A stretch of DNA of 64,000 nucleotides from Colias croceus. Its lineage: Eukaryota; Arthropoda; Insecta; Lepidoptera; Pieridae. Location of the stretch: assembly GCF_905220415.1 (NCBI RefSeq), contig NC_059539.1, forward strand, positions 10,478,001 through 10,542,000, given 5' to 3'. The notes below the pieces were generated by a model. The model saw only the letters and a list, made by a program, of their open reading frames with translations. It was not told where the DNA came from and did not search any database. Numbering within the stretch: the first letter of the stretch is position 1; the number at the start of each line of letters is the position of its first letter. Below, piece by piece: positions 23,797 to 33,475 of this stretch. The translations under genes were made by a program, and so were the position numbers.

Positions 23797-24279
23797 ACCG
23801 GAAGGAAGTTAGCGCGGAAAGTTTTTTTTTTATTATTATTAATATCTCAAAAAATTGCTCCTTAAATGCTCCATCAGAATCTGTAATTGCTCCACTTCTA
23901 TAATTATTAGTTTATTTATAATTAATTTTTAAAAAAATCCAAATACTGAAAACTTGATTTCCCTATAGAATGAAAAATATTCACTTTTCATAAAAAAATT
24001 TTTTCCAAAAAAATTGCTCCCGATTTGCTCTATCAATTACAAAAAAAAATTATTTAATTTTGATAATTTTTACAATAATTAACTGAAAAACTATGTTTGC
24101 ATAGTAAACTACTGCGCTGTGACGTCATCAATTATTGTCGTTGCGACGCATAAGGGCCATATTTACATGTATCAGCACTGCAGCGATATGTATAGACCTT
24201 AATGTTTATGTTTTCTTATTTATATTATTCACTAGATTTCCGCCCGCGGCTTCGCCCGCGTTTTCATAGGAAAACCCGC
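23797..24279 (+). repeat. left inverted arm of the foldback element
   Basis: Matches the reverse complement of 26464-27424 apart from scattered substitutions, with one copy of the 160-bp unit. The last 48 bases (24232-24279) are the tail of a family E Helitron, so homology between the arms stops inside that Helitron. Confidence 0.9.
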
Positions 24280-24446
24280 ATAGTTCCCGTTCCCGTGGGA
24301 TTACCGGGATAAAACCTATCCTATGTGTTAATCCAAGTTACGGTCTATATGTGTGCTAAATTTCATTGTAATCGGTTCAGTAGTATTTGCGTGAATGAGT
24401 AACAAACACACACACATCCTCACAAACTTTCGCATTTATTATATTA
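24232..24446 (-). mobile_element. Helitron-like element, family E, complete
   Basis: A|CTAG at 24232, GC tail CGCCCGCGGCTTCGCCCGCG, TAGTTCCCGTTCCCGTGGGA, AATCGGTTCAGTAG, then CACACACATCCTC and CTTTCGCATTTATTATATTA. It abuts the next element head to tail. Confidence 0.85.
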
Positions 24447-24634
24447 CTAGCGGTCCGCCCCGGCTTCGCCCGTGGTACATATTTCGCAATAAAAGGTAGC
24501 CTATGTTCTTTCTCAGGGTCTAAAGATTGTCTGTGCCAAATTTCATCAAAATCGGTATAGTAGTTTATGCGTGAAAACCATACATACATACATACAAACC
24601 TTTCCTCTTTATAATATTAGTATAGAAGTATAGA
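24447..24634 (-). mobile_element. Helitron-like element, family B
   Basis: CTAG at 24447, A-type GC tail, CAATAAAAGGTAGCC, CATACATACATACAAACC and CTCTTTATAATATTAGTATA. The head ends either at 24626 or at GA|T 24633-24635. Confidence 0.8.
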
Positions 24635-25184
24635 TTAGTAGGATGGTATTACTTAAAAGGTTATTAATTATTATCATGTAATTATTTGGTTCTGATCACA
24701 GATCACAGAAACTAAAGGGTTCTGATGATAAGAATAATAAGAAATAATTATAATTTTTGTTTTATTGAGTCTTCAAGTTAGGATTGCAGGTTCGAATGAT
24801 AATAATTTTTGTATACCATCGTATATATTACATATAACATAATATGGAGACATTTCATCATGTCCACAACAATATCAAGGTTAGTAATAAATATTTCTAC
24901 TATCAATTATCATCAAAGTATTAAATCGGTAATAAGTATTTTTATAATTGAATTTGAATTTCTGTTTACTATAAGAAAAATTAATAGTCACTTTTTATTT
25001 TAGGGTGTGAAGGGATTCAGTCAAGGAGTTTTAAATTATTGAAGAGTGGTAATTATTTAGAAGTAGGGTTCGCGAAAAAATTGAGCCCTACTTTTATATA
25101 ATCACCTGAAAATTTTTCACTAGAGTATAAATAATAAAATATGTGCTAATTAAATTAAATAAAAAAAGGTTTTACATACAAGAC
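24635..25184. other. unassigned AT-rich DNA in the foldback loop
   Basis: No domain or element recognised. TCTGATCACAGATCACAG near 24692 is a short duplication. Confidence 0.5.
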
Positions 25185-25347
25185 ATAACTGCGTTAAAAA
25201 CAACCGACTTCAAACTTGCACTTGCAACATTTACAAATACAGACAAAAATGCTCATAAAATAAAATACTGGGCCTATCCTAATAAAATTTTTATGGGACC
25301 AATTCGACACCATCCCGCATCGAACAAAAAAAGAATCACGTAAATGA
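25185..25347 (+). mobile_element. RTE-type LINE, 3' untranslated fragment
   Basis: TGCGTTAAAAACAACCGACT through CGACACCATCCCGCATCGAA and AAAAAGAATCACGTAAATG matches the 3' region of the RTE remnant at 57090-57475 in opposite orientation. Truncated at both sides. Confidence 0.75.
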
Positions 25348-25378
25348 TTTATTAAATAATTCACAAAACACGAAGATT

Positions 25379-25524
25379 GAATTTGATATTTTTGGTTTTA
25401 TGACATTCAAATGCTTTATAAATATAAATTTATAAATATAAAGAATATAAACATTCGATCACGAAATTATGCGGGTTCGAGTCCCGCCTCGTGATCGAAT
25501 TTTTTCTATTCTTTATAAATTTAT
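25379..25524 (+). mobile_element. tRNA T-arm hairpin element with 14-bp flanking repeats
   Basis: Flanked by AAAACACGAAGATT at 25365-25378 and 25525-25538, as for LINE-mediated insertion. Inside, ATTCGATCACGA (25453-25464) pairs perfectly with TCGTGATCGAAT (25489-25500), enclosing a canonical T arm, GCGGG TTCGAGT CCCGC (25471-25487), whose GGTTCGAGTCC is a perfect Pol III B box. A run of six T follows. There is no D arm, anticodon arm or A box. AT-rich flanks extend the inverted pairing to about 25415-25524. The T arm and 3' acceptor side resemble the 3' end of an arginine tRNA, from memory only. Could be a relic of a SINE made from a tRNA 3' half. Confidence 0.65.
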
Positions 25525-25584
25525 AAAACACGAAGATTTTAAAAATGTAACCAATGAACACAATCAATATTAGATTAATTGTAA

Positions 25585-26056
25585 TGGTGTATAAAAAGTA
25601 TTATGTCCTATGGAATTCTACTATGGGGCAGGGCAGCAGATATAGAAACTATATTTATCTTACAGAAAAGAGCCATTCGCTCTATATATAATTTACGTGC
25701 TCGGGACTCGCTAAGAGATCTCTTTAAGAATACTGGTATCCTTACTGTACCATCACAGTATATATTTAATAATATTTTGCATGTACACAAAAACGCCGAC
25801 TTACACACAAGAGTAGGAGATAAACACTGTTATGGCACAAGGAACAGAAATAAAATTGAAATGCCATTTTACCGGTTAGCCAAAGTTAAAAATTCATTTA
25901 TGGGTCTAGGTATACGCTTTTACAACAGAATTCCACATTGTATTAAAGAGTTTGGTAGTGCTAAATTCAGGTAAAACTCATGTAAAAAATATATTAGTTC
26001 AGAGAGCCTATTATAGCATTAAGGAATATATGGAAGATGAAAATGATATATTATGA
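25585..26056 (+). pseudogene. non-LTR retrotransposon polymerase, C-terminal remnant
   Basis: The open stretch 25585-25971 encodes a sequence with SYGILLWG, a LQKRAIRSIYNLRARDSLR block, LFKNTGILTVPSQYI and RFYNRIP. These are typical of the region C-terminal to the reverse transcriptase core in Jockey/CR1-like LINEs. The frame then breaks: the next frame continues with HVKNILVQRAYYSIKEYMED to a stop at 26054-26056, so one base was gained or lost near 25970. The catalytic core (YADD region) is missing, so the copy is 5'-truncated at or before the stop at 25582. It lies in the loop of the foldback element. Non-functional. Confidence 0.85.
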
Positions 26057-26463
26057 AGTTAGATATAAGTTACAGATTATGTAATATTGACATGATTTTA
26101 AAAGAGCAACTATTTAATATGATTAATTACCTTAAAATGACATTAATAAGTTTTATGCTGGGAATAATAATATTATTATTTAATACTTAGTACTTACCTT
26201 ATGTTGCTATTAATTATACTCTAAGAATATCTAGGCGCCATATTTTAATTATTGAGTTTTCATCTAGCAAAATTTCAAGGAACAGATATTATTATGTACC
26301 TATTTAAATCATTCTTATTATAGGTATTTTTATAAACATTTCCCTACCCATCCCTAAACTCGTACGTTTATTCGTATTATTAAAACTTCAAGTAATTATC
26401 AATTAATTTGTGTTTCAGTCGTTTGTTTCATCTTTCGGTGTCAAGTTGCTATCGTTTGCGTTA
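26057..26463. other. unassigned AT-rich DNA in the foldback loop
   Basis: Probably LINE 3' untranslated sequence at its start; nothing else recognised. Confidence 0.45.
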
Positions 26464-27424
26464 GCGGGTTTTCCTTTGAAAACGCGGGCGAAGCCGCGGG
26501 CGGAAATCTAGTGAATAATATAAATAAGAAAACATAAACATTAAGGTCTATACATATCGCTGCAGTGCTGATACATGTAAATATGGCCCTTATGCGTCAC
26601 AACGACAATAATTGATGACGTCACAGCGCAGTAGTTTACTATGCAAACATAGTTTTTCAGTTAATTATTGTAAAAATTATCAAAATTAAATAATTTTTTT
26701 TGTAATTGATAGAGCAAATCGGGAGCAATTTTTTTGGAAAAATTTTTTTTATGAAAAGTGAATATTTTTCATTCTATAGGGAAATCAAGTTTTCAGTATT
26801 TGGATTTTTTTTTAAATTAATTATAAATAAACTAATAATTATAGAAGTGGAGCAATTACTGATTCTGATGGAGCATTTAAGGAGCAATTTTTTCGCAAAA
26901 AAATTTTTTATGAAAAGTGAATATTTTTCATTCTATAGGGAAATCAAGTTTTCAGTATTTGGATTTTTTTTTTAAATTAATTATAAATAAACTAATAATT
27001 ATAGAAGTGGAGCAATTACTGATTCTGATGGAGCATTTAAGGAGAAATTTTTTTGCAAAAAAATTTTTAATGAAAAGTGAATATTTTTCATTCTATAGGG
27101 AAATCAAGTTTTCAGTATTTGGATTTTTTTAAAAATTAATTATAAATAAACTAATAATTATAGAAGTGGAGCAATTACTGATTCTGATGGAGCATTTAAG
27201 GAGCAATTTTTTTTGCAAAAAAATTTTTTATGAAAAGTGTATATTTTTCATTCTATAGGGAAATCAAGTTTTCAGTATTTGGATTTTTTTAAAAATTAAT
27301 TATAAATAAACTAATAATTATAGAAGTGGAGCAATTACTGATTCTGATGGAGCATTTAAGGAGCAATTTTTTGAGATATTAATAATTAAAAAAAAAAAAC
27401 TTTCCGCGCTAACTTCCTTCCGGT
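26464..27424 (-). repeat. right inverted arm of the foldback element
   Basis: Begins inside the Helitron tail (GCGGGTTTTCC to CTAG at 26509-26512), continues with the arm sequence, expands to four 160-bp units and ends CTTCCTTCCGGT at 27424. Only the last 49 bases of that Helitron are present here, whereas the left arm runs on into the complete element. Confidence 0.9.
26722..27359. repeat. 160-bp tandem repeat, four units
   Basis: Units start GGAGC/AAAT at 26722, 26881, 27041 and 27200. Each contains TTCATTCTATAGGGAAATCA, AGTTTTCAGTATTTGGAT, AACTAATAATTATAGAAGTG and ACTGATTCTGATGGAGCATT. Units 2-4 are almost identical. Open frames here repeat with the units and are not genes. Confidence 0.95.
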
Positions 27425-27427
27425 TAA

Positions 27428-27620
27428 TCTATACTATATAATACTATAATGCTGAAGAGTTTGTTTGTTTGAACGCGCTAATCTTGGGAACTACTGGCCG
27501 AAAAAATATTTCGGTGATAGATAGCCTTTTTATCGAGGAAGGCTTATAGGCTATATATAATCATTTCGCTAAGACCAACAGGAGCGGAGCTCTGCGGGTA
27601 AAACCGCGGAGCACATCTGG
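27428..27620 (+). mobile_element. Helitron-like element, family F (Lep1-like)
   Basis: A(27427)|TCTATACTATATAATACTA, GAGTTTGTTTGTTTGAACGC, CGCGCTAATC, GGAACTACTGG, a terminal CCGCGG segment and CTGG|T at 27617-27621. The foldback element sits six bases into its 5' end and duplicated TCTATA within its 9-bp target. Confidence 0.85.
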
Positions 27621-27895
27621 TAATGGATAACCGAATAAGAAATATTACCGTTCAAATTAGGTACATTACTTCCAAAAGCAAAACACCCAATACTTTAGTA
27701 ACCAACGTTTAATCGTTGGCTTTCATATTTAAAACACGTATTTCAGTAAACATCTATTAATAAAAGTATTCTATATATTTATCTTCAAAATATTTTAATT
27801 GATAACCATATTCCAATTAAGCTAATAAATGAGATTATCTATTTACGAACATCTCTAATATTATTGCGAATACTTTTATTTATTACTAGCTTACG

Positions 27896-28053
27896 CTTTG
27901 TCTCAACCCTAATAAAGTATACACTAAAACCTTCCTTTTGAATCTCTCTATGTATTAAAAAAACCGCATCTGAATCCGTTCCGTAGTTTCAAAGATTTAA
28001 GCATACAAAGGGACATAGCGACAAAAAAAGCGACTTTGTTTTATACTATGTAG
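27896..28053 (-). mobile_element. Helitron-like element, family D
   Basis: A|CTAG at 27896-27899, CTTTGTCTCAACCCTAATAA, AACCTTCCTTTTGAATC, AAAACCGCATCTGAATCCGT and CGACTTTGTTTTATACTATG. The GC tail is shortened to TTACG. Confidence 0.75.
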
Positions 28054-28059
28054 TAATTC

Positions 28060-28440
28060 CAGAAACGAAATTTTGTGTCAGTGTTTCGGGTCATTTGTAA
28101 CAGGATGGCGGTTCTACAGGGGTCTTAGTACGCATGCGGAAGATTGCGAATGTGTACCCGCATCCCGTCTAAAGCAGCGCGTTGGTACACGGTGGGGTTT
28201 TAGTCGGTAGGAATCCGACATAACCCACGGCTCCTTCCCCGGGAGCCGTGGGTATCTTAGGCAAGATTTCCCCACTTGAAAAAAAAAAAAAAAAAAAAAG
28301 GGTCTTAGTACGCAATGCCAAAGAGAAAAATGATGGTCAGAACGCTGATACCGGATACCTTAAGATACTGTAATATTTTATAGTAGAGAATCTCAACATA
28401 AAATATTATAGTATCTTCACCGTGTGTGACGCGCTTTATA
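28060..28440 (+). repeat. repeat family S, copy 1, interrupted
   Basis: GTCATTTGTAACAGGATGGC, GGTTCTACAGGGGTCTTAGT, GAAAAATGATGGTCAGAACG, CTGATACCGGATACCTTAAG, then a 20-bp-arm hairpin (28362-28381 with 28398-28417) and GTGTGTGACGCGCTTTA. Split at 28135-28299 by a poly(A) insertion. Class unknown. Confidence 0.8.
28135..28299 (+). mobile_element. 5'-truncated LINE 3' end with A21 tail
   Basis: Flanked by GGGTCTTAGTACGCA at 28120-28134 and 28300-28314, a 15-bp target duplication. It holds two stem-loops, GTCGG...CCGAC and a perfect 12-bp stem ACCCACGGCTCC (28223-28234) with GGAGCCGTGGGT (28242-28253), then CAAGATTTCCCCACTTG and 21 A residues (28279-28299). The intact family S copy at 36626 is the matching empty site. 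The LINE family is not named with certainty. Confidence 0.85.
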
Positions 28441-29488
28441 CTTCTATTCCTTACATCATTATTTCTTTAACGAACAGAATTGTCTTGGTTGCAAAGGAGA
28501 TTATGCAACCGTGGTTGAAATATAACAACTTAAACGAGAGGTCTGAGGACATCAGATTTATTTCCAGCTTTAGTTTGTTTGCGAGTGCATAAATCGGTCG
28601 GAGCACTTTGAAGTATTGTGACTGAAGGAAATGTTGGGTTTTCCTGTTTGATTTTTATTGTATTTGTTGAAATCGATGTCGAATATTCTTACCAATTTAT
28701 AGACGTCTTATTAGCATTCAACTATACATGTAAATAATGTAAAAGCTTTGTAAATAGCTCTAAATGAAATGATACGCAGATAAACTGAAATTTAAAAGGC
28801 TGCAATTAATAAAAATCAAAATATTTAATACTAATGAACGAATGATCTAAATAATTAATGGTACAAAATGAATTTATTAGGCATTTATTTACATGATCCT
28901 TATAAACGGCGGAAATTTTCTTGACTTGCCATAAATTAATAAATAAATAACACAAATTCGGTGTACTTTGTTTAATCATAACCACGCGTTTAACTTCACA
29001 TTGTTCATAACCTTTAAAATCTACTACTTATTTTATTAATATTTTTCTGCAATATTGTACGTGTTTTAATAGAAAATCTCTTACACATATCACTCGATCT
29101 CTTATTATGATCTATCGGAGCGAAAACGACTTCACAGTTCATTGCATTTTGTAAGGTATGAAATATTATATCGTCGTATTCAAGGCGTATCTGTATGTAC
29201 GTGCTGTTTTATATGTGAATTTGTGTGTAAAAAGAATATATTTGTATGTATTTGCACGGAAGAGGTAGCGTTTGTAATTTACGTGTTTTGTTTATTTTTG
29301 TATTAAATTTTAGGTACCAACTTAAGATTAAAAAAAAATAGAACAGAGTTAACAACAATTAGTCTCTTGTAAAGGCTTCACATTTTTTTATTCAAAGTAA
29401 ACTGCTTCAAATGCTTTATAAATTTTAGCAAGTGCACAAACTTTTTTCTACAGTAGTGTAGACACTTTTACTGTACAAGCTTACCAGT
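28441..29488. other. unassigned DNA
   Basis: 28450-28640 is GC-balanced and non-repetitive, with GGTTGCAAAGGAGATTATGC and CAACCGTGGTTG, compatible with regulatory DNA. The rest is AT-rich with nothing seen. Confidence 0.4.
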
Positions 29489-29786
29489 AGGTCTACCATG
29501 AGTTTACGCATACGATACTCGCTAGCGATTGTAGTAAGCGGTTTGTATGAAATTTCGTACAGCGCCCCTAGTGTGCCGTAGCGGAACTAAAAAGCCTACC
29601 ATGAGGTGCAATAGTATACTACAGTACATAACGTATTAGTAAACTATACTACACTAGCTGTATTAACCAATTTTTGCATCATGATTTTGACATAATATGT
29701 CATAGATACGTCATTCACGGTAAATAGGAACTACTAATATGTCATAGAACGTCGACGATTTAACTATGTCAACTCATGGTAGAGGT
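29489..29786. mobile_element. MITE with CTACCATGAGTT ends
   Basis: TCTACCATGAGTTTACG at 29492 recurs inverted as GTCAACTCATGGTAGAG near 29769-29785. A third internal CTACCATGAG at 29597 may mark nesting. No coding capacity. The target duplication is unclear. Confidence 0.7.
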
Positions 29787-31476
29787 ACAGTTTATACTAA
29801 AGCGCACTTGAATCCCTTCCGTTCATAACGTCATGGTAATTTAATTAATTTTACAATATTTTTTTTGTAATAAATCGCTATATTCTGTTGAACAAAAATA
29901 TAAGCGGATTTGTATTATAATAATCCAAATACTTCCACAGCCGAGTTTGGACCTAATAATCGGATAATGATAATCCACCAACTTCGGTTTTTCGTAGAGC
30001 TTTCAGCTATATTAACTTTAACATTTATTTATAAGGATCTTCTTATTGTAAAGCATATAGTGAAATTGATTTACGCAATGCAATAGATTTCTAGTTACCT
30101 AACATAATTAAATCATACGGAATAAGAAATCGTAACGGATTGTTAAAACTTTGACGCAATTTTTTATTCATATTTATTAAAATTATTCACCTACGAGCAG
30201 CAGAAGTTATTTCTTTAGCTTTTAATTGTATATTGGGTCCCAATAATATCATATTTGTCAAAAAGTGAGAATTATCTAGCGGATGTGATTGTTAGAAATG
30301 GAAAAGTAATGGAGTACCCTTACAGGACCGGGATAATTTGATATCCCGTATTACTATGTCAGGACCCCTTATCCTGTTTATATAACTTAAAAATACATTG
30401 TCAAAGAATAGTCCTTTTTAGTAAAAAGTTGTAATTACAAACAAAGATGTTTTGTCTCTAAACTTAATCAGTTTTAATTGAAGTCATCAGCCACATTGTA
30501 ATAATCACCTCAAAATTTTACTACAAAACTAACAGCATTATTAGCCTCACGAACCTTCGTAGACTAAATCAATTTGCCATCAATCTTTCGGGAGGTAATT
30601 AACCTGATAGGAGCATTTTAGTTAAAGCACGCTTGACTGGCACGAGCACCTATCTTTTGTGACCATAACAATCACTTTGGCTTCGGTTGGCTTGGCGTCT
30701 CGCCAATCATAGTTTAAACTATGCGTATATAGCTTACTGACATTGCATGAGGCCAACTATTGTAGAACATAACTGCGGTGGCTAAAACTAGAATATCAAA
30801 ATAAATATAAGAGTAAAAAACTAAAAAACACACTAAAACTCATGCAATTATTATGTAGTCACCGATTCTATACATTAGGTAAAAAAAGTTTGGATTTAAT
30901 CTGTCTGTTTAAAGTGGGTCAGTATAAAAAAACAAAATACTAACACCTAACACAGTAATTTCAGTATATATTATCAGTATGATAATATATACGTACTTAC
31001 ATATTTTCAACTGATTCAACTGATTTACGGACTTTGATTTAAATAGTTCCTACTGTTTACATTGATTATAAGCAAAATCAGGCAAGTAAATATTTAAAAA
31101 TGTATTAATATTTCATCGTTCAAAAACACCAAAGCTAACTAGAGGAGCTATACTCGGTCTTCACTTCGAAATACCAGAAATCAAATCATACTGAGTTGGA
31201 CTACGAATATTGCAAGTTTGAAACTCAAACATTAACTGTGTGTTTGTGTTCAAAGATAATTAATTTTTGATCTTAATGAAATCTGGTAAGATTAATATAA
31301 TGGTTTTATAAAATTAACGTAAAATATATCACTATGGATTAGTCATAGTTATGGAAAGATCGACGTTTTTATTAAAATTTACTTATGACAGTTTCAAAAG
31401 ATTCAATGAAAAAAGAATACTTTCGTCTATAAAAATATCTTTGTAGTGTTTTGTACCCGCTTATATTTATATAAAA
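29787..31476. other. unassigned DNA
   Basis: 30520-30780 is GC-balanced and repeat-free (for example GGAGGTAATTAACCTGATAG). A hairpin with 12-bp arms lies at 30964-30992. No gene found. Confidence 0.45.
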
Positions 31477-31649
31477 CTAGCGGTCCACCCCGGCTTCGCC
31501 CGTGGTACATAATTTACGTTTTCCCTACATAAGAACCATCCTCGTACTTCAAGGAATATAATAAAAAAAGAATTATCGAAATCGGTTCAGCCGTTCTCGA
31601 GTTATGCGCTTACCAACACATTTTGCGATTCATTTTTATATGTATAAGA
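31477..31649 (-). mobile_element. Helitron-like element, family A, complete
   Basis: A|CTAG at 31477-31480, one substitution in the GC tail (GGTCCACCCC), the family A body, head ending TATAAGA at 31649. Closely similar to the 5.4-5.7 kb units. Confidence 0.85.
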
Positions 31650-32264
31650 CTAATTAAAGACTTATTTTTCAATTGTAATCAAACACAAATCAATAAATAT
31701 TATGAAAAACTAAGCGCTAAATTTAGAAAACAACTTTAACAACATCTCTTTCTTTTTTATGATACACCTGATCTCAATCATAAAATACAAAGGTGAACCT
31801 GATTCTGAAATACGTAATAAAAAATATAGACGATAGTAAAATAGAGCTAGGATTTATTCAGTTTTACCGTTAAATTCCAATACGTGACCGGTCTATCCAA
31901 TTTTCCAATTTAAAACTGGAGGATCAGACTGGAAATCTACTTTAGAATATTGAACTATTCTGTTTAAATTTAAAATGTCTATGGATACAAAGGTATTATG
32001 CGCCTTGGAGCAAGATTTTTTTTAAATATAAATGTATAAAGATAAGTAAGATTTTTTTTAATAGAGTCTTTATAATTTTAGTCTCGGTGCTCAAATACCA
32101 TATATTCATGTAATATTATAAAATATTGATGTAAATAAATAAAAAAAAACATATTCAGATACCCAAGTCATCTAATTACCAAAAAAAATACAAAATATAG
32201 TTTAAATCTCGATCTACAATATTTTCCATCTGTTATAGAATTAACAACAAAGAATAATAAAAAA
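31650..32264. other. unassigned AT-rich DNA
   Basis: Nothing recognised. Confidence 0.5.
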
Positions 32265-32405
32265 GAGCGTGTGTGACGACAATCCGTGTCAGAAGTGAAA
32301 CTTTTTTGGTGAGATTCAAAGATCCCAAAATCATCGCCTTACTCCATGACGTGACGGTATTGCCATGACGTGACCTTGAAATTTAGCTCTCACGTTTAAT
32401 TTCTG
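32265..32405 (+). repeat. repeat family R
   Basis: AAAGAGCGTGTGTGACGAC, CAGAAGTGAAACTTTTTTGG, CGCCTTACTCCATGACGTGA, CGGTATTGCCATGACGTGAC, TTTAGCTCTCACG. The right terminus is degraded. Confidence 0.75.
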
Positions 32406-32693
32406 CATAGTAAAATTGCTGCATATAAAAATTCAAGATAAACATAAGCTAGCATATTAATGTAATAAATCCACAGTTTAATCAAAAATTAGGTTTATAT
32501 TCTTGATATGCATTCCCATGGCCATAATAACGCCTTTTACGTCCATTTTATGGATAGAAGCAATAAAATGGACCATTGCATCACGTACGCCAAATCTTTA
32601 GATGTCTGTATATTGGAATATTTGAAACGACAGCAATTTTAATATGTTTTCCAGAAAATAAGTGCCTATTGTACCTATAATGTAATATACTAT

Positions 32694-32800
32694 CTAGCCG
32701 CTTGTCCCGGCATTGAACGGTTTGACCGGGGAAACAATCAATTGGATAGTTTTAAAGCGTTATAAACATACAAAGAAAAAGTCTTTTCTTAAATACCAAA
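32694..32800 (-). mobile_element. degenerate Helitron-like fragment
   Basis: CTAGCCGCTTGTCCCGGC resembles the CTAG plus GC-tail end of the other families, but the hairpin is lost. The far end is not defined. Confidence 0.35.
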
Positions 32801-33309
32801 AAATAATAATTTGAATGATTGTATTACTTTCAGTTTTAATGGAAATATACCTAAACATAAAACTACGTATTTAATATGGATTAGTTATTTTTACTCAAAA
32901 TAATACAATGCGATCTCGATAAATAAAAAAGTACTAAATTTTAATACATTACAATATTCTATTTTAATATCAACGCATATACTAAAAGGCTATTTGACCC
33001 TACAGACTGAAAAATCAACGTTTTCATTTCCTCGAGATATTTTTAGATACCACACAGACGTACAGACCTTACATCTGTCAATAGTGTAATGACAGCTATG
33101 ATAGAAACGGGACTATATGAATGAGTACCAAATTGTAAAGGTCTTTGATCGAGTGGACTTGAAAGATATTTAGTTACATCGATGACTAAGAAAAGAGCAG
33201 TGTTTTCACTTCCCATATTATATTAGTATTTCAATTCTTTGCTATTTACTACTTCATACAAAAAATCGTGTTGCATACGGTACTTTTGCATCGTAGTTGC
33301 TAGACAGCT
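32801..33309. other. unassigned AT-rich DNA
   Basis: Nothing recognised. Confidence 0.5.
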
Positions 33310-33475
33310 GAAAAAAGAGCGTGTGTGCCGAGCACACGTATCAGAAGTGAAACTTCTTTGGCAAGACTCAAAGATACCAAATCGTCGCCTCACTCCATGA
33401 CGTGACGGTATTACCATGACGCGACCTTGAAATTTTACTCTCAACGCGCAAGAAATTTCACTTCAAAAACGTGTA
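33310..33475 (+). repeat. repeat family R, best-preserved copy
   Basis: AAAAAGAGCGTGTGTGCCGA at the left, CAGAAGTGAAACTTCTTTGG, CGTCGCCTCACTCCATGACG, GACGGTATTACCATGACGCG, ACTCTCAACGCGC, then AGAAATTTCACTTCAAAAAC. The inverted ends (AGAAGTGAAACTTC and GAAATTTCACTTC) point to a MITE. Confidence 0.8.

Larger units (their letters stand above)
23797..27424. mobile_element. foldback-type DNA transposon, 3.6 kb, non-autonomous
   Basis: Both ends start ACCGGAAGGAAGTTAGCGCG reading inward, and the whole is flanked by TAATCTATA at 23788-23796 and 27425-27433, a perfect 9-bp target duplication. The inverted arms are 483 bp (left) and 961 bp (right). The right arm holds three more copies of a 160-bp repeat than the left, as in foldback elements. 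The 2.2-kb loop carries Helitrons, an RTE tail, a T-arm hairpin element and a LINE polymerase remnant, but no transposase frame. The 9-bp duplication and long arms fit Mutator-like or FB-type elements; the superfamily cannot be fixed without a transposase. Confidence 0.9.

Noticed and set aside
25471..25488. Genuine tRNA gene suggested by a perfect T arm
   Set aside because: No D arm, anticodon arm or A box fits upstream; only a hairpin surrounds the T arm.
26706..27132. Two overlapping frames of 89 and 71 codons with a repeated peptide
   Set aside because: They are translations of the 160-bp tandem units in the foldback arm; the composition is AT-driven.
33223..33444. 73-codon minus-strand frame
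   Set aside because: It falls inside a family R repeat.
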